DNA of 20,709 nt, from contig JACQSP010000006.1 of assembly GCA_016205905.1 (NCBI GenBank), positions 1-20,709 on the forward strand, read 5' to 3'. Below, piece by piece: positions 12,632-19,638 of the stretch. Origin of the DNA: Candidatus Woesearchaeota archaeon (GTDB taxonomy: Archaea > Nanobdellota > Nanobdellia > Woesearchaeales > DSVV01). The notes beneath the pieces were generated by a model. It saw only the letters and a list, made by a program, of their open reading frames with translations, searched no databases and was not told the DNA's origin. The translations under genes and the position numbers were made by a program. Each line of letters opens with the position of its first letter. Positions within the stretch are counted from its first letter, which is position 1.

Positions 12632-14488
12632 CTACTTTGTAATAGACCGTGTTGGATGCGCTCCTTTTGTATCTAAGCCGGTAAGAACAAAATCTGAGTT
12701 ATGTTTATAACTATAACCTAATGTTTTGGCTGCCAAAGCTGCCCAGAACATATTAATTTTATTTGAATATAATTCATCAAGCCTTGTATCTTCTCCTTTT
12801 ACTTTAGCATCAATAAACATGACTATAAGTCCGTCTGGTGTTTCAAGTGACTTTCTTGTGCCGTTAACTAAATGCACTCTTAATTCACCAAGCTCTTCAT
12901 CTTTCTCTATTTGCACTGTTGAATCAGAAGGCATAGTTACAAAATCATATCCCTTTGCATGTATATAACTCCTGTTTCTTTCTAAAATATCAACAACTTT
13001 TTGCGGGGTTACTGTTGGATGATAACTAACTAAATGGTCAAGAATAGCTTTGGCGCAATCCTTGTTTCTCTTTATTAAAGCTTCTTCAAGTAATTCGAGA
13101 GTATCCTTTACTTTCATAAACTCGTCTGCTTCTCGTGTATATCTTTCAATTAATACACCGAGCTCTTCAACAGTTTTAATGTATCTGAAGTAACCTGATT
13201 TAACACATCTGTGAACAAAGTTGCGTCTCTCTTCAGGTTCACTTAACATATACTGGGCGTCCACCTCTCCTGAAAACATTCTCAAAGTTTCTAAAGCCCT
13301 AAATAAATTACCTTCTTGCACTCCTGCAATGTTTTTATGCATGTAATAATTGTCAGTGAGTTTTACCATATCTTCCAACAAACCGCTTCCAACCATTGCC
13401 CTGTCCAGAAGCCCTTGAGTTACTAACTGATGAAAAACATTAGAAATATGCATGTGATGCTTATAAGTTCTGAAAGAATTTATCAAGAAATAGTTTTTGA
13501 ATATTCTGTACACTCTTTTATGCCCCAATACTCTTCCTGTTTTGTCTTCTTTTTTGTGTCTTTTATTTGCCTTTTCTGTCAGTCTGGCAAATTCTCTAAT
13601 TGCCTCTGTGTTATTGCTTCTTACAGCTTCAGCCAGCTCTTTGAGCGAATAAACTTTGTCGTCAACAATTTCTGTGTTTACCAAACAGTCTGAAAATTTA
13701 GTTAGTACACCTCTAAACTTAGTTTGTGGTGAAAGTTCATCACGAGGTGATATGATCTTATCAACTGCTTTGTAATAGTTGTCATCAACATTTCTTGTCA
13801 GCGCAGAAACTGTTGACGTAAGCTCTTTACTGATTTCTTTTGCTCTGTCTTCACCAATTCCGCGCAAAATCAAACCAGTGCTGAAATTCTGTTCTAAATT
13901 AGTTAAGTATTCCTTTATTAATTCTGGTTCTTGAGAAAGGAATCTTTTCTTAGCTTTCTCTGCTTGCTCTCTGATACTGCTTATATCCTGTTTAATTGAT
14001 TTTCTGATGACTTTTCTCTGTCTTTCTTTTAAAAGACTCCAACTTCTGCTAAATGCTTCTTTTGCTTTTGATTCATATAATGAATTAATACGCTTACTAA
14101 CAGAATCAGTTTGCTCACTAATAAATTTTCTATGTTCGCCTTCAATATATTCTTCAGCAGTATCATGATATAATGCAGCAAGAACAGCCATAGTATCTCC
14201 GGTTAAAGCAGCAACTCTCGCCGCAGAAATTGGATGGTTTACATATAGAGCACCGCTTTTTCTATTCCTGCTTTCTTCATATCTTTTAGAAATGTCTTCT
14301 AATGCATATAAAAGAATTTCCTTATCCTCGCCATCTGGCTTTGATTCCTGGCCTTGATAAACCACTTTTAGGATATCTTCAAGAAGTTCTCTTTTTTCAT
14401 CTGATGGTGTAGCCTCATTTGTAATTAATTCTGATAATCTAATATCTACTGGTGTCACTATAGGCTTTCTCAATACCACGTTTGGCAT
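12632..14488 (-). CDS. Large HD-domain protein, distant RelA/SpoT-type hydrolase fold
   Basis: The protein has 618 residues. An HD-type metal site is visible as NHPISAARVAALTGD (84-98, His85) and AALYHDTAEE (104-113, His108-Asp109), arranged as in the hydrolase half of RelA/SpoT. KFSDCLVNTEI further on may supply the distal Asp. A basic helical insertion (about 115-190) separates these segments. The C-terminal half is helical then beta-rich (VQIEKDEELGELRVHLV, LIVMFIDAKVKGEDTRLDE) and I do not recognise it. No synthetase, ACT or TGS domain is evident. A (p)ppGpp-like substrate is only a possibility. A TATA box at 14509-14518 makes the ATG a leaderless start. Confidence 0.65.
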   Translation of the reverse strand: MPNVVLRKPIVTPVDIRLSELITNEATPSDEKRELLEDILKVVYQGQESKPDGEDKEILLYALEDISKRYEESRNRKSGALYVNHPISAARVAALTGDTMAVLAALYHDTAEEYIEGEHRKFISEQTDSVSKRINSLYESKAKEAFSRSWSLLKERQRKVIRKSIKQDISSIREQAEKAKKRFLSQEPELIKEYLTNLEQNFSTGLILRGIGEDRAKEISKELTSTVSALTRNVDDNYYKAVDKIISPRDELSPQTKFRGVLTKFSDCLVNTEIVDDKVYSLKELAEAVRSNNTEAIREFARLTEKANKRHKKEDKTGRVLGHKRVYRIFKNYFLINSFRTYKHHMHISNVFHQLVTQGLLDRAMVGSGLLEDMVKLTDNYYMHKNIAGVQEGNLFRALETLRMFSGEVDAQYMLSEPEERRNFVHRCVKSGYFRYIKTVEELGVLIERYTREADEFMKVKDTLELLEEALIKRNKDCAKAILDHLVSYHPTVTPQKVVDILERNRSYIHAKGYDFVTMPSDSTVQIEKDEELGELRVHLVNGTRKSLETPDGLIVMFIDAKVKGEDTRLDELYSNKINMFWAALAAKTLGYSYKHNSDFVLTGLDTKGAHPTRSITK

Positions 14489-14508
14489 AGTGCCCTAGGA
14501 AAGCAAAA

Positions 14509-14518
14509 CGCTTTATAA
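14509..14518 (-). promoter_or_regulatory. TATA box of HD gene
   Basis: CTTTATAAAG is about 26 bp upstream of the ATG at 14488. Because it is palindromic it could also fire to the right, into the element at 14560-14716. Confidence 0.5.
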
Positions 14519-14559
14519 AGTTTATGTTTACCCCCACCTTGAAGTAACAAATAGGTAGT

Positions 14560-14716
14560 GAAAGAACGAGAATGCCTACTAAGATGAATGATAAAAAAAT
14601 AAAAATATTGACGATAAAATAGACAGGAACAACTCTTATAAGACTAAAACGATAATTTTATCTTCGGTAAAATAGACTTTTATCAATCGTTTCAGAGAGC
14701 ATTCCCGAAAGAACGA
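14560..14716. repeat. Imperfect inverted-repeat element bounded by a 10-bp direct repeat
   Basis: GAAAGAACGA occurs at 14560-14569 and 14707-14716. Inside, GAATGC (14570-14575) and GCATTC (14699-14704) are terminal inverted repeats whose similarity extends inward (GATNGATAAAA on both sides). The interior has an AAACGAT/ATCGTTT stem with an inner hairpin capped by C-UUCG-G. TAAAATAGAC is repeated at 14614-14623 and 14669-14678. This suggests a MITE-like insertion or a structured RNA. No ORF is seen here. The remainder of the 14489-14861 gap holds only the HD-gene promoter and AT-rich sequence. Confidence 0.5.
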
Positions 14717-14861
14717 TTTTTAATACATTGTAAAGTTAAGAGATTTGAATTATAAGGGTATTTTACGAAGAAAATTATACCAAAAAGTGCGAAAATTACT
14801 AAGAAAGATTTAGCATCAAAGAATTTACAAGGGAGTTTTTAAGTATATATCTTCCTGTGTT

Positions 14862-15401
14862 TCAACTGCTTTTCCACACAGAATCGCCGACAAAATGAAT
14901 ATTTGTTAATACCCTGCCCTGTGTCATTGCCTTTAACTCTTCTGAGGATGCTTCAGAAACACAGATAGAAATCGGCTTTTGGTGCGTTTCTTCCAGTATA
15001 ATAACTACTTCGCCTTTTTGTATGCCTTCGTCAATCTTAGTGATACCAGGCCGCATTATATCAGCGCCGTTTACAACGAATTTAACAGCGCCTTTATCAA
15101 CAGTTATTGTTTTAAGGCTTGTTTGTTTTATGTTATTTGTTTCTCCTTGATTTTTTATTTCGTTTAGGCTGTTTGTTTCTTTTATTCTCTCACATAATTC
15201 GATAATAAGTTTAAGTGTTGGAATTAATTTTTCCATCTGGCCTTCTTTATAGAAAAAGAATAAAACTTTATTGTTAATTTTGAGCAGATTATCTTCTCTT
15301 ACAACAATATCTTTTTTGTTGAGGATATTTTTTAGATGATAATTAGCCTCGAGAGATTTCATTAATTCTTTTGTCTCGCTGTTGCTTAGTTGTGTTTTCA
15401 T
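14862..15401 (-). CDS. Archaeal MCT-1/Tma20-like PUA-domain protein
   Basis: It has an N-terminal pre-PUA region (1-95) and a C-terminal PUA domain beginning VDKGAVKFVVNGADIMRPGI, continuing with GEVVIILEE, KPISICVSEAS and ending NIHFVGDSVW. This layout matches MCT-1/Tma20, which in eukaryotes acts with DENR in ribosome recycling and re-initiation and resembles eIF2D; archaeal members are presumed translation factors. The two parts are linked by an Asn/Glu-rich segment (about 96-118). Translation uses an internal GGAGATC site (minus strand, about 15411-15417) placed 8 nt before the ATG, next to the DUF371 stop. It is thus the second gene of an operon with DUF371. Confidence 0.85.
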   Translation of the reverse strand: MKTQLSNSETKELMKSLEANYHLKNILNKKDIVVREDNLLKINNKVLFFFYKEGQMEKLIPTLKLIIELCERIKETNSLNEIKNQGETNNIKQTSLKTITVDKGAVKFVVNGADIMRPGITKIDEGIQKGEVVIILEETHQKPISICVSEASSEELKAMTQGRVLTNIHFVGDSVWKSS

Positions 15402-15417
15402 GAGGGATTGATCTCCT

Positions 15418-15831
15418 TTATTTTGGTTGGTTTACTATAATTACAGATAAAACAGCGTCAGGATGTTTCAAATGTTCAATTAATTCACGCTTTATATCTT
15501 TCGCTGCCTTTGAGGCATTTATTGCGAATGTTCTTTTGTCCTTAAAAACGGTTTTTCGTACAACCATTTCGTGAGGATCATTAAATTCTTCATTGGCTTC
15601 AGCTGTTAATTCATCAGAAATCAATTTGCCGTGAATATCAGAAAAAGATATATTAATTTTAATCTTGCCCTTTAATTTTTTCAGCTCTTCCAGCGAAAAA
15701 TCACTGTTGACTCCAATAATACAGTCTCCTCTCTTTGTAAGATTAATGTCTTTGGTAAATTCTAAAGTATTTCTGTGCGTGCCTAACAGATTTTCGTGCC
15801 CTTTAGCCTTAAATTCAACTGAAAAAACCAT
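15418..15831 (-). CDS. DUF371 family protein
   Basis: This 137-residue beta-rich archaeal protein belongs to DUF371, recognised by FKAKGHENLLGTHRNTLEFT at the N-terminus, TKRGDCIIGVNSD (32-44) and the Ala/Lys-rich C-terminal helix AINASKAAKDIKRELIEHL. Its biochemical role is unknown to me. Coupling with the MCT-1 gene 16 bp downstream suggests a translation-linked role, by inference only. A TATA element about 26 bp before the ATG indicates a leaderless transcript that also carries MCT-1. Confidence 0.8.
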   Translation of the reverse strand: MVFSVEFKAKGHENLLGTHRNTLEFTKDINLTKRGDCIIGVNSDFSLEELKKLKGKIKINISFSDIHGKLISDELTAEANEEFNDPHEMVVRKTVFKDKRTFAINASKAAKDIKRELIEHLKHPDAVLSVIIVNQPK

Positions 15832-15849
15832 AATCTAAAGAATTAAAGA

Positions 15850-15866
15850 TAAAATATATAAATATT
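15850..15866. promoter_or_regulatory. Bidirectional TATA region
   Basis: AAATATATAAATATTC reads as a TATA element on both strands. On the minus strand it is 26 bp from the DUF371 start. On the plus strand it would initiate near 15885, giving a short leader for the small CX3C protein. Confidence 0.45.
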
Positions 15867-15900
15867 CTGAATAATAATCCGTATTAACAGAGTTGATAAA

Positions 15901-16140
15901 ATGGATATGATAAAAAAGTTTTATGTGGCTGTAGCTCTTATTTTGCTTCTTATATTAGGATTTGCAGTTTATCTTGGCTACAATGCCAAACAATCGCTTC
16001 TTTATCAGCAGGTTGAAGGATATGACTTAACTTACAAAACCTGCATGAGCCAGTGCTCTTCACCAAGTATAATTGAAACACAGGAAGAATGCGAACAGAA
16101 ATGTTTGAATGATTATGAAGAGAGAGAAGGTATTGAATGA
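15901..16140 (+). CDS. Small membrane-anchored protein with twin CX3C motifs
   Basis: The 79-residue protein has one N-terminal hydrophobic segment (about 7-26, FYVAVALILLLILGFAVYLG) and a short exposed domain with CMSQC and CEQKC separated by 11 residues. The CX3C-x11-CX3C spacing can form a disulfide-linked helical hairpin and recalls small Tim chaperones and CHCH-like folds, though homology is not implied. Four cysteines outside the membrane segment imply an oxidising exterior. I know no assigned family. It faces a convergent GIDE-domain gene across a highly structured 289-bp gap. Confidence 0.7.
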   Translation: MDMIKKFYVAVALILLLILGFAVYLGYNAKQSLLYQQVEGYDLTYKTCMSQCSSPSIIETQEECEQKCLNDYEEREGIE

Positions 16141-16151
16141 TAATCCTATTT

Positions 16152-16229
16152 GTATTTGTTTAGCTGAGGTTTTGTTTCTTAACCTCTTTTTTCCGCTTAC
16201 AGTCTGTTTTAGGGACGCAGTCCACGGTG
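16152..16229. repeat. Two-block dispersed repeat, copy 2, with terminator-like hairpin
   Basis: GTATTTGTTTAGCTGA (16152-16167) is identical to copy 1. GAGGTT and AACCTC (16166-16171/16181-16186) then form a hairpin followed by TTTTTT, which may terminate the CX3C gene. GTTTTAGGGACGCAGTCCAC (16206-16225) differs from copy 1 at one base. Confidence 0.65.
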
Positions 16230-16410
16230 TAGGCACGGACACTAATTTATGTATCTTTATTGTAAATTTAACTTAACTTATCAAATTAGGTTAAATTTAT
16301 AATCTTACAGATTAAATAAAGATTGAATATAAATTATTCATTTAATCTGTAATAATTCCGTGTCTATATACGTGGACTTTAACAAATAAGATACAGATAT
16401 TAAAGTCCAC
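16220..16410. repeat. Cluster of nested perfect stems between convergent genes
   Basis: The outer stems are GTCCACG/CGTGGAC (16220-16226/16371-16377) and CACGGA/TCCGTG (16234-16239/16357-16362). They enclose a 9-bp hairpin (AAATTTAAC, 16264-16272 with 16290-16298) and a 13-bp hairpin (16305-16317 with 16340-16352). An 11-bp hairpin GTGGACTTTAA (16372-16382 with 16400-16410) competes for the CGTGGAC strand. No ORF is evident. Confidence 0.7.
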
Positions 16411-16429
16411 CACTATAATGATTATTGAT

Positions 16430-17188
16430 TTATAATAATTTTAAGTCTATCAGTATTATTATTAAAGAGCCTATAGTTAACACAGCACCGCCGAATACGC
16501 CGCCGAATGCCTTCCATGTTAATGAGCTTAATATTTCCTTTTCATCTTTATCTGATATCAAGTAAATATCTTTATTCTTGCCTTTTTGTATTATTATATC
16601 CTCTGTATTTTTTGTTGAATTGCCGTCTTTTACAAAAGGATTGTCATCAGCAGTGCCAAGAATATATAGCTTGTCTTTAGGTGCAATAAAATATTCATGA
16701 TACCTCATCTGTTTGTTTAAGCCGAGGAAACTTTCAAAATTCATATTATTTACTTTAAGGAATTGTTTGATTGCTAACGGCGGATCTTTGCCAAATCCAG
16801 AGCTGAAAGAGTAATCCTGCAAAACATTAACCTCTGCTTCTGTTGGATCAATTAATACTTTGTCAGTATTATCTTTGATATAAAAATTCATTCCCGCTTC
16901 GCCAGTTTTTACAGTTACCCAAGAACTATGCTTTCCTGCACGCCTATACTCTTCAATGGAAAATTTGTAATAAACACACTCTTTATTGGAGAATGGGCTT
17001 TTAAGCACACCTTTCCAAGGAACAACTTCTCCATAAATCTCAACAAGACCCATTGCAATTGACCTTATTTTTGAAGTAGGTATATTTTCTATCAAACGCT
17101 TTTTTTTAAGCCACAAAAAACCTTTGATAAAGAGAAAAATACCTCCTCCAAAGCCGACAATTAGATAAACTGGATGGATTGGTATCAT
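16430..17188 (-). CDS. GIDE-domain membrane protein (MUL1/BAM-like, no RING)
   Basis: The 252-residue protein has a membrane helix at each end (about 6-27 and 228-249). The segment between them matches the GIDE/BAM domain of E3 ligase-like proteins: AMGLVEIYGEVVPWKG, SPFSNKECVYYKFSIEEYRR, NFYIKDNTDKVLIDPTEAEV, and YHEYFIAPKDKLYILGTADD. Eukaryotic MUL1 carries a RING finger after the second helix; this protein ends there, so it is not a ubiquitin ligase by sequence. Prokaryotic members have no settled function; a membrane-sensing or scaffold role is guessed. It lies downstream of the polyamine genes but is separated from them by a 175-bp hairpin repeat. Confidence 0.8.
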   Translation of the reverse strand: MIPIHPVYLIVGFGGGIFLFIKGFLWLKKKRLIENIPTSKIRSIAMGLVEIYGEVVPWKGVLKSPFSNKECVYYKFSIEEYRRAGKHSSWVTVKTGEAGMNFYIKDNTDKVLIDPTEAEVNVLQDYSFSSGFGKDPPLAIKQFLKVNNMNFESFLGLNKQMRYHEYFIAPKDKLYILGTADDNPFVKDGNSTKNTEDIIIQKGKNKDIYLISDKDEKEILSSLTWKAFGGVFGGAVLTIGSLIIILIDLKLL

Positions 17189-17223
17189 ATTTAATCATTC
17201 ACAAAAGTTTTTAGAGCATTATC

Positions 17224-17400
17224 ATAAATAGTAAGAAGGTTGGAAGATTTGATGGAGTTAAAGGTAGGAGGTAAGAAGTATGAGGTAAGAGGTACGATGA
17301 TAACATCGTAGTCATTCCCTCTTACCTTATACCTCTTACTTTTTACAGTTTATTGTTTCCATCAAACTTTCTTACCATCCTACCTTCTTACTATTATAAA
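17224..17400. repeat. Large GTAAGAG heptamer inverted repeat
   Basis: The left side has units GTAGGAG, GTAAGAA, GTATGAG, GTAAGAG, GTACGAT (17262-17298), mirrored by CTCTTAC, CTTATAC, CTCTTAC on the right. Distal arms match as TAGTAAGAAGGT with ACCTTCTTACTA and TTTGATGGA with TCCATCAAA. The tip is a 7-bp hairpin TACGATG-ATAA-CATCGTA (17293-17310). This fills most of the 241-bp gap between the GIDE and DHS-like genes. Confidence 0.85.
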
Positions 17401-17429
17401 TTATAATTATTAAATTTGAATGTTATACA

Positions 17430-18452
17430 CTAATATATCTTTGCCCATTCTCTTTTTACTCTTTTCTTCCAGTCTCCTTTGTGGTAAACATAGCTTATCA
17501 TCAAAGGCAGTACTGAGCCTGCTTCAGCAAAGACCATCTGCTCGTAAACTGTGTCAACCTTTCCCCATGAAGATGCTTCTTTCAGGGTTGAGCTTGAGCA
17601 TGCACCATCTCTTACATCTGCCACGGTTATTTGGACAGCATACTTGTGCATAGGAGCATCAATACCAAGCACCTCAGCGCAAACTACTGTGTCCTGCGCA
17701 AAGTTCTTTGGCACACCGCCGCCTATCATAAACACACCTGACTGTTTAGCTTTTATTTTTATTTGTGTAAGCTCTCTGAAATCTTTAACAGAATCAATTG
17801 AAACATGCTTGTCAGGATGTTCAGTCTGGTGCAACACTAATCCAAAACCAGCGCTCGAATCTGAAAATGCAGGACAGAAGATTGGCACGTTGTGCTCATA
17901 AGCAACTTGTACTAAAGAATCCTTTTTCTTTGAATGTTTCACTAGGTATTTGCCCATTTCTTTTATGAATTCTCGTGAAGAATGTGGTTTCGGCTCTAGT
18001 GATTCAGCTATTTCTTTGATAGCTTTGTCACATGCCTGCAATTGCTCTTCATCAATATAAGTGTCATAAATTCGGTCAATGTAAAGCTCCCTTAGTTGTT
18101 TGTCATCAACAAATTGGCTTCCTTTGTAATGTTTAAATCCTAATGCTTCAAAGAAATCCATGTCTACAATAGATGCGCCGGTTGCAACAATTGCATCAAC
18201 CATGTTATGCTTGACCATGTCAACATATACCTGCATACATCCTGCTGCACTGGTGCTTCCTGCCAAAGTTAATATGGTTGTGCAGTCTTTGTCGCTGACC
18301 ATCATATTCAAAATATCTGTTGCCCTTGCAATCTCCCGTGAAGTGAAAGACATTTCTCTAAAAGAATTGATTATAGGCGTTGAATCAAATGATTTAATGT
18401 CTATATGTTTTATAGTCTCTTTCATAAAATCTTTTTTTTGCAGTTTTTCCAT
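17430..18452 (-). CDS. dys: Deoxyhypusine synthase-family enzyme, possibly altered substrate
   Basis: Canonical DHS moves the butylamine of spermidine to a lysine of IF5A using NAD. The fold and catalytic core are present: the HNMVDAIVATGAS block, VPIFCPAFSDSS, FMIGGGVPKN, and EASSWGK with the catalytic Lys298. Aligned by motif to human DHS, the spermidine contacts Asp243, His288 and Asp316 read Phe203, Asn250 and Cys285, while Glu323, Trp327, Lys329 and Asp313 equivalents are kept (human numbering recalled). Placement after arginine decarboxylase and ureohydrolase genes hints that agmatine or putrescine may be handled instead. The start is the ATG at 18452, with AGGTGA five bases upstream; a longer frame to 18521 merely reads through the heptamer repeat. 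Length is 340 residues. Confidence 0.85.
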   Translation of the reverse strand: MEKLQKKDFMKETIKHIDIKSFDSTPIINSFREMSFTSREIARATDILNMMVSDKDCTTILTLAGSTSAAGCMQVYVDMVKHNMVDAIVATGASIVDMDFFEALGFKHYKGSQFVDDKQLRELYIDRIYDTYIDEEQLQACDKAIKEIAESLEPKPHSSREFIKEMGKYLVKHSKKKDSLVQVAYEHNVPIFCPAFSDSSAGFGLVLHQTEHPDKHVSIDSVKDFRELTQIKIKAKQSGVFMIGGGVPKNFAQDTVVCAEVLGIDAPMHKYAVQITVADVRDGACSSSTLKEASSWGKVDTVYEQMVFAEAGSVLPLMISYVYHKGDWKKRVKREWAKIY

Positions 18453-18457
18453 TTTTT

Positions 18458-18463
18458 TCACCT
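18458..18463 (-). promoter_or_regulatory. Shine-Dalgarno that fixes the DHS-like start
   Basis: AGGTGA on the minus strand lies five bases before the ATG at 18452 and directly follows the GTCGTNN repeat. It rules in the 340-residue form over the read-through form. Confidence 0.7.
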
Positions 18464-18468
18464 TTTTG

Positions 18469-18554
18469 ATCGTTTGTCGTAAGTTGTTGGTCGTTTGTCG
18501 TAAACGCAAAAACCAACACAAAAATCAGCTGTTACGACACACGACAAACGACTT
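18469..18554. repeat. GTCGTNN heptamer hairpin element, copy 2
   Basis: Units ATCGTTT, GTCGTAA, GTTGTTG, GTCGTTT, GTCGTAA (18469-18503) are mirrored by TTACGAC, ACACGAC, AAACGAC (18532-18552). GTCGTTTGTCGT (18490-18501) pairs perfectly with ACGACAAACGAC (18541-18552). The arm abuts the ureohydrolase stop codon. Read on the minus strand the inner loop has CAGCTGATTTTT, matching CAGCTAATTTTT of copy 1. Confidence 0.85.
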
Positions 18555-18555
18555 A

Positions 18556-19503
18556 CTAATTTTTAAACTTATAGCTCAGCATTGAATATACAAGCTTTGC
18601 AGCGAGGAAGTTTGGTGCTTTATTTTGTTTATTTGGCGCCAGCTCAACAATATCAAATCCGACAACTTCCTTTTTTTCAAAAACTTTCTTCATTAATGTT
18701 AAAACATCATACCAGCCAAGACCGCCTGGTTCAGGTGTTCCTGTTGACGGCATAATCGAAGGGTCTAATACGTCTAAATCAATTGTGATGTAAACCTTTT
18801 TTCCTAACTTTGATACAACCATTTCAATCCAATCATTAGCTGTTCCTTTGTTAGCATAAATATCTTTTATATCTTTTGCGAAAAAAACCCTCTCTTTTTT
18901 AATATGTTTTCGTTCAGAAACATCCATACTTCTTATGCCAACCTGAACAACAGGGCACATTTCCTGCACTCTTGCCATGACACAAGCATGATTATATTTT
19001 GAGTCTTGATACTCTTGCCTCATATCAGAATGCGCATCAAGTTGTAGAACACAAAAATCATCTGTTTGTGTATTATTTTTTACTGCGTTATTTTGGTTGC
19101 TTGAGCCTTTATTATCTTTGCCTTTAAAGTGTTCAGCATACGCCTTTGCACAGCCAATTGTTACAGAATGTTCCCCGCCGAGAAGCACAACAAACTTATT
19201 GTTATTTAAGTGTTCTTTAACGCGAGTATAAACTGCATCAGCCATTTTTTCAGGCGAGGATCTTTCTGCTATAGGTGTGTCTGTAAATATTCCTTTTTTA
19301 TAAACTTCTGAATCTGTTTCTATGTCATAAAGTTCCATGTTAGCAGAAGCTTCTATAATGGCATCTGGCCCTTTGTCAGCACCTTTGCCCCATGTGCTTG
19401 TTCCGTCATAAGGCACAGGAAGTATAACTATAGGAGATTCCTTGCCATAATATCCTTTTGGCAAATCGCCAAAATTCAATAGATTTGTTATTTTTGTTGG
19501 CAT
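18556..19503 (-). CDS. speB: Agmatinase-family ureohydrolase
   Basis: It hydrolyses a guanidino group, most likely agmatine to putrescine plus urea or an aminopropylagmatine equivalent. The manganese ligands of the arginase fold are all seen: His112 in GGEHS, Asp156/His158/Asp160 in DAHSD, and Asp242/Asp244 in IDLDVLDPS, followed by GTPEPGGL and the FDIVELAP block. Length is 315 residues, with an Asn-rich loop insertion at about 127-149 not typical of the family. A TATA box about 28 bp before the ATG and no Shine-Dalgarno indicate a leaderless start. The DHS-like gene follows after a hairpin repeat and is probably co-transcribed. Exact substrate (agmatine or N1-aminopropylagmatine) cannot be told from sequence. 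Confidence 0.92.
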   Translation of the reverse strand: MPTKITNLLNFGDLPKGYYGKESPIVILPVPYDGTSTWGKGADKGPDAIIEASANMELYDIETDSEVYKKGIFTDTPIAERSSPEKMADAVYTRVKEHLNNNKFVVLLGGEHSVTIGCAKAYAEHFKGKDNKGSSNQNNAVKNNTQTDDFCVLQLDAHSDMRQEYQDSKYNHACVMARVQEMCPVVQVGIRSMDVSERKHIKKERVFFAKDIKDIYANKGTANDWIEMVVSKLGKKVYITIDLDVLDPSIMPSTGTPEPGGLGWYDVLTLMKKVFEKKEVVGFDIVELAPNKQNKAPNFLAAKLVYSMLSYKFKN

Positions 19504-19524
19504 TTTAGGCTGTATTTTTTTGTT

Positions 19525-19540
19525 GTTTTTATATTTTAAG
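19525..19540 (-). promoter_or_regulatory. TATA box of ureohydrolase gene
   Basis: On the minus strand CTTAAAATATAAAAAC lies about 28 bp before the ATG at 19503. The remainder of this 135-bp gap is A/T-rich and holds no other signal I can support. Confidence 0.5.
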
Positions 19541-19638
19541 TTTTTTATGGGGTTACAAGTATGTTTTTTATATTATTTATGCTTAACCTTTTAAAGAAGT
19601 AAGAAAAAAATAATTATAAAAAAGAAGAATTTTCCACT

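Noticed and set aside
16181..16192. Bacterial rho-independent terminator as evidence of transfer from bacteria
   Set aside because: Archaeal termination also uses T-runs, and the hairpin here belongs to a repeat found twice, so it is not evidence of origin.
18453..18521. N-terminal extension MCWFLRLRQTTNNLRQ of the DHS-like protein
   Set aside because: It is a translation of the GTCGTNN repeat. An AGGTGA site and ATG at 18452 give the normal family start.
17420..18585. Plus-strand frames opposite the DHS-like gene
   Set aside because: They show Ser/Leu/Cys-rich compositions typical of antisense reading of a conserved gene, and no motif.
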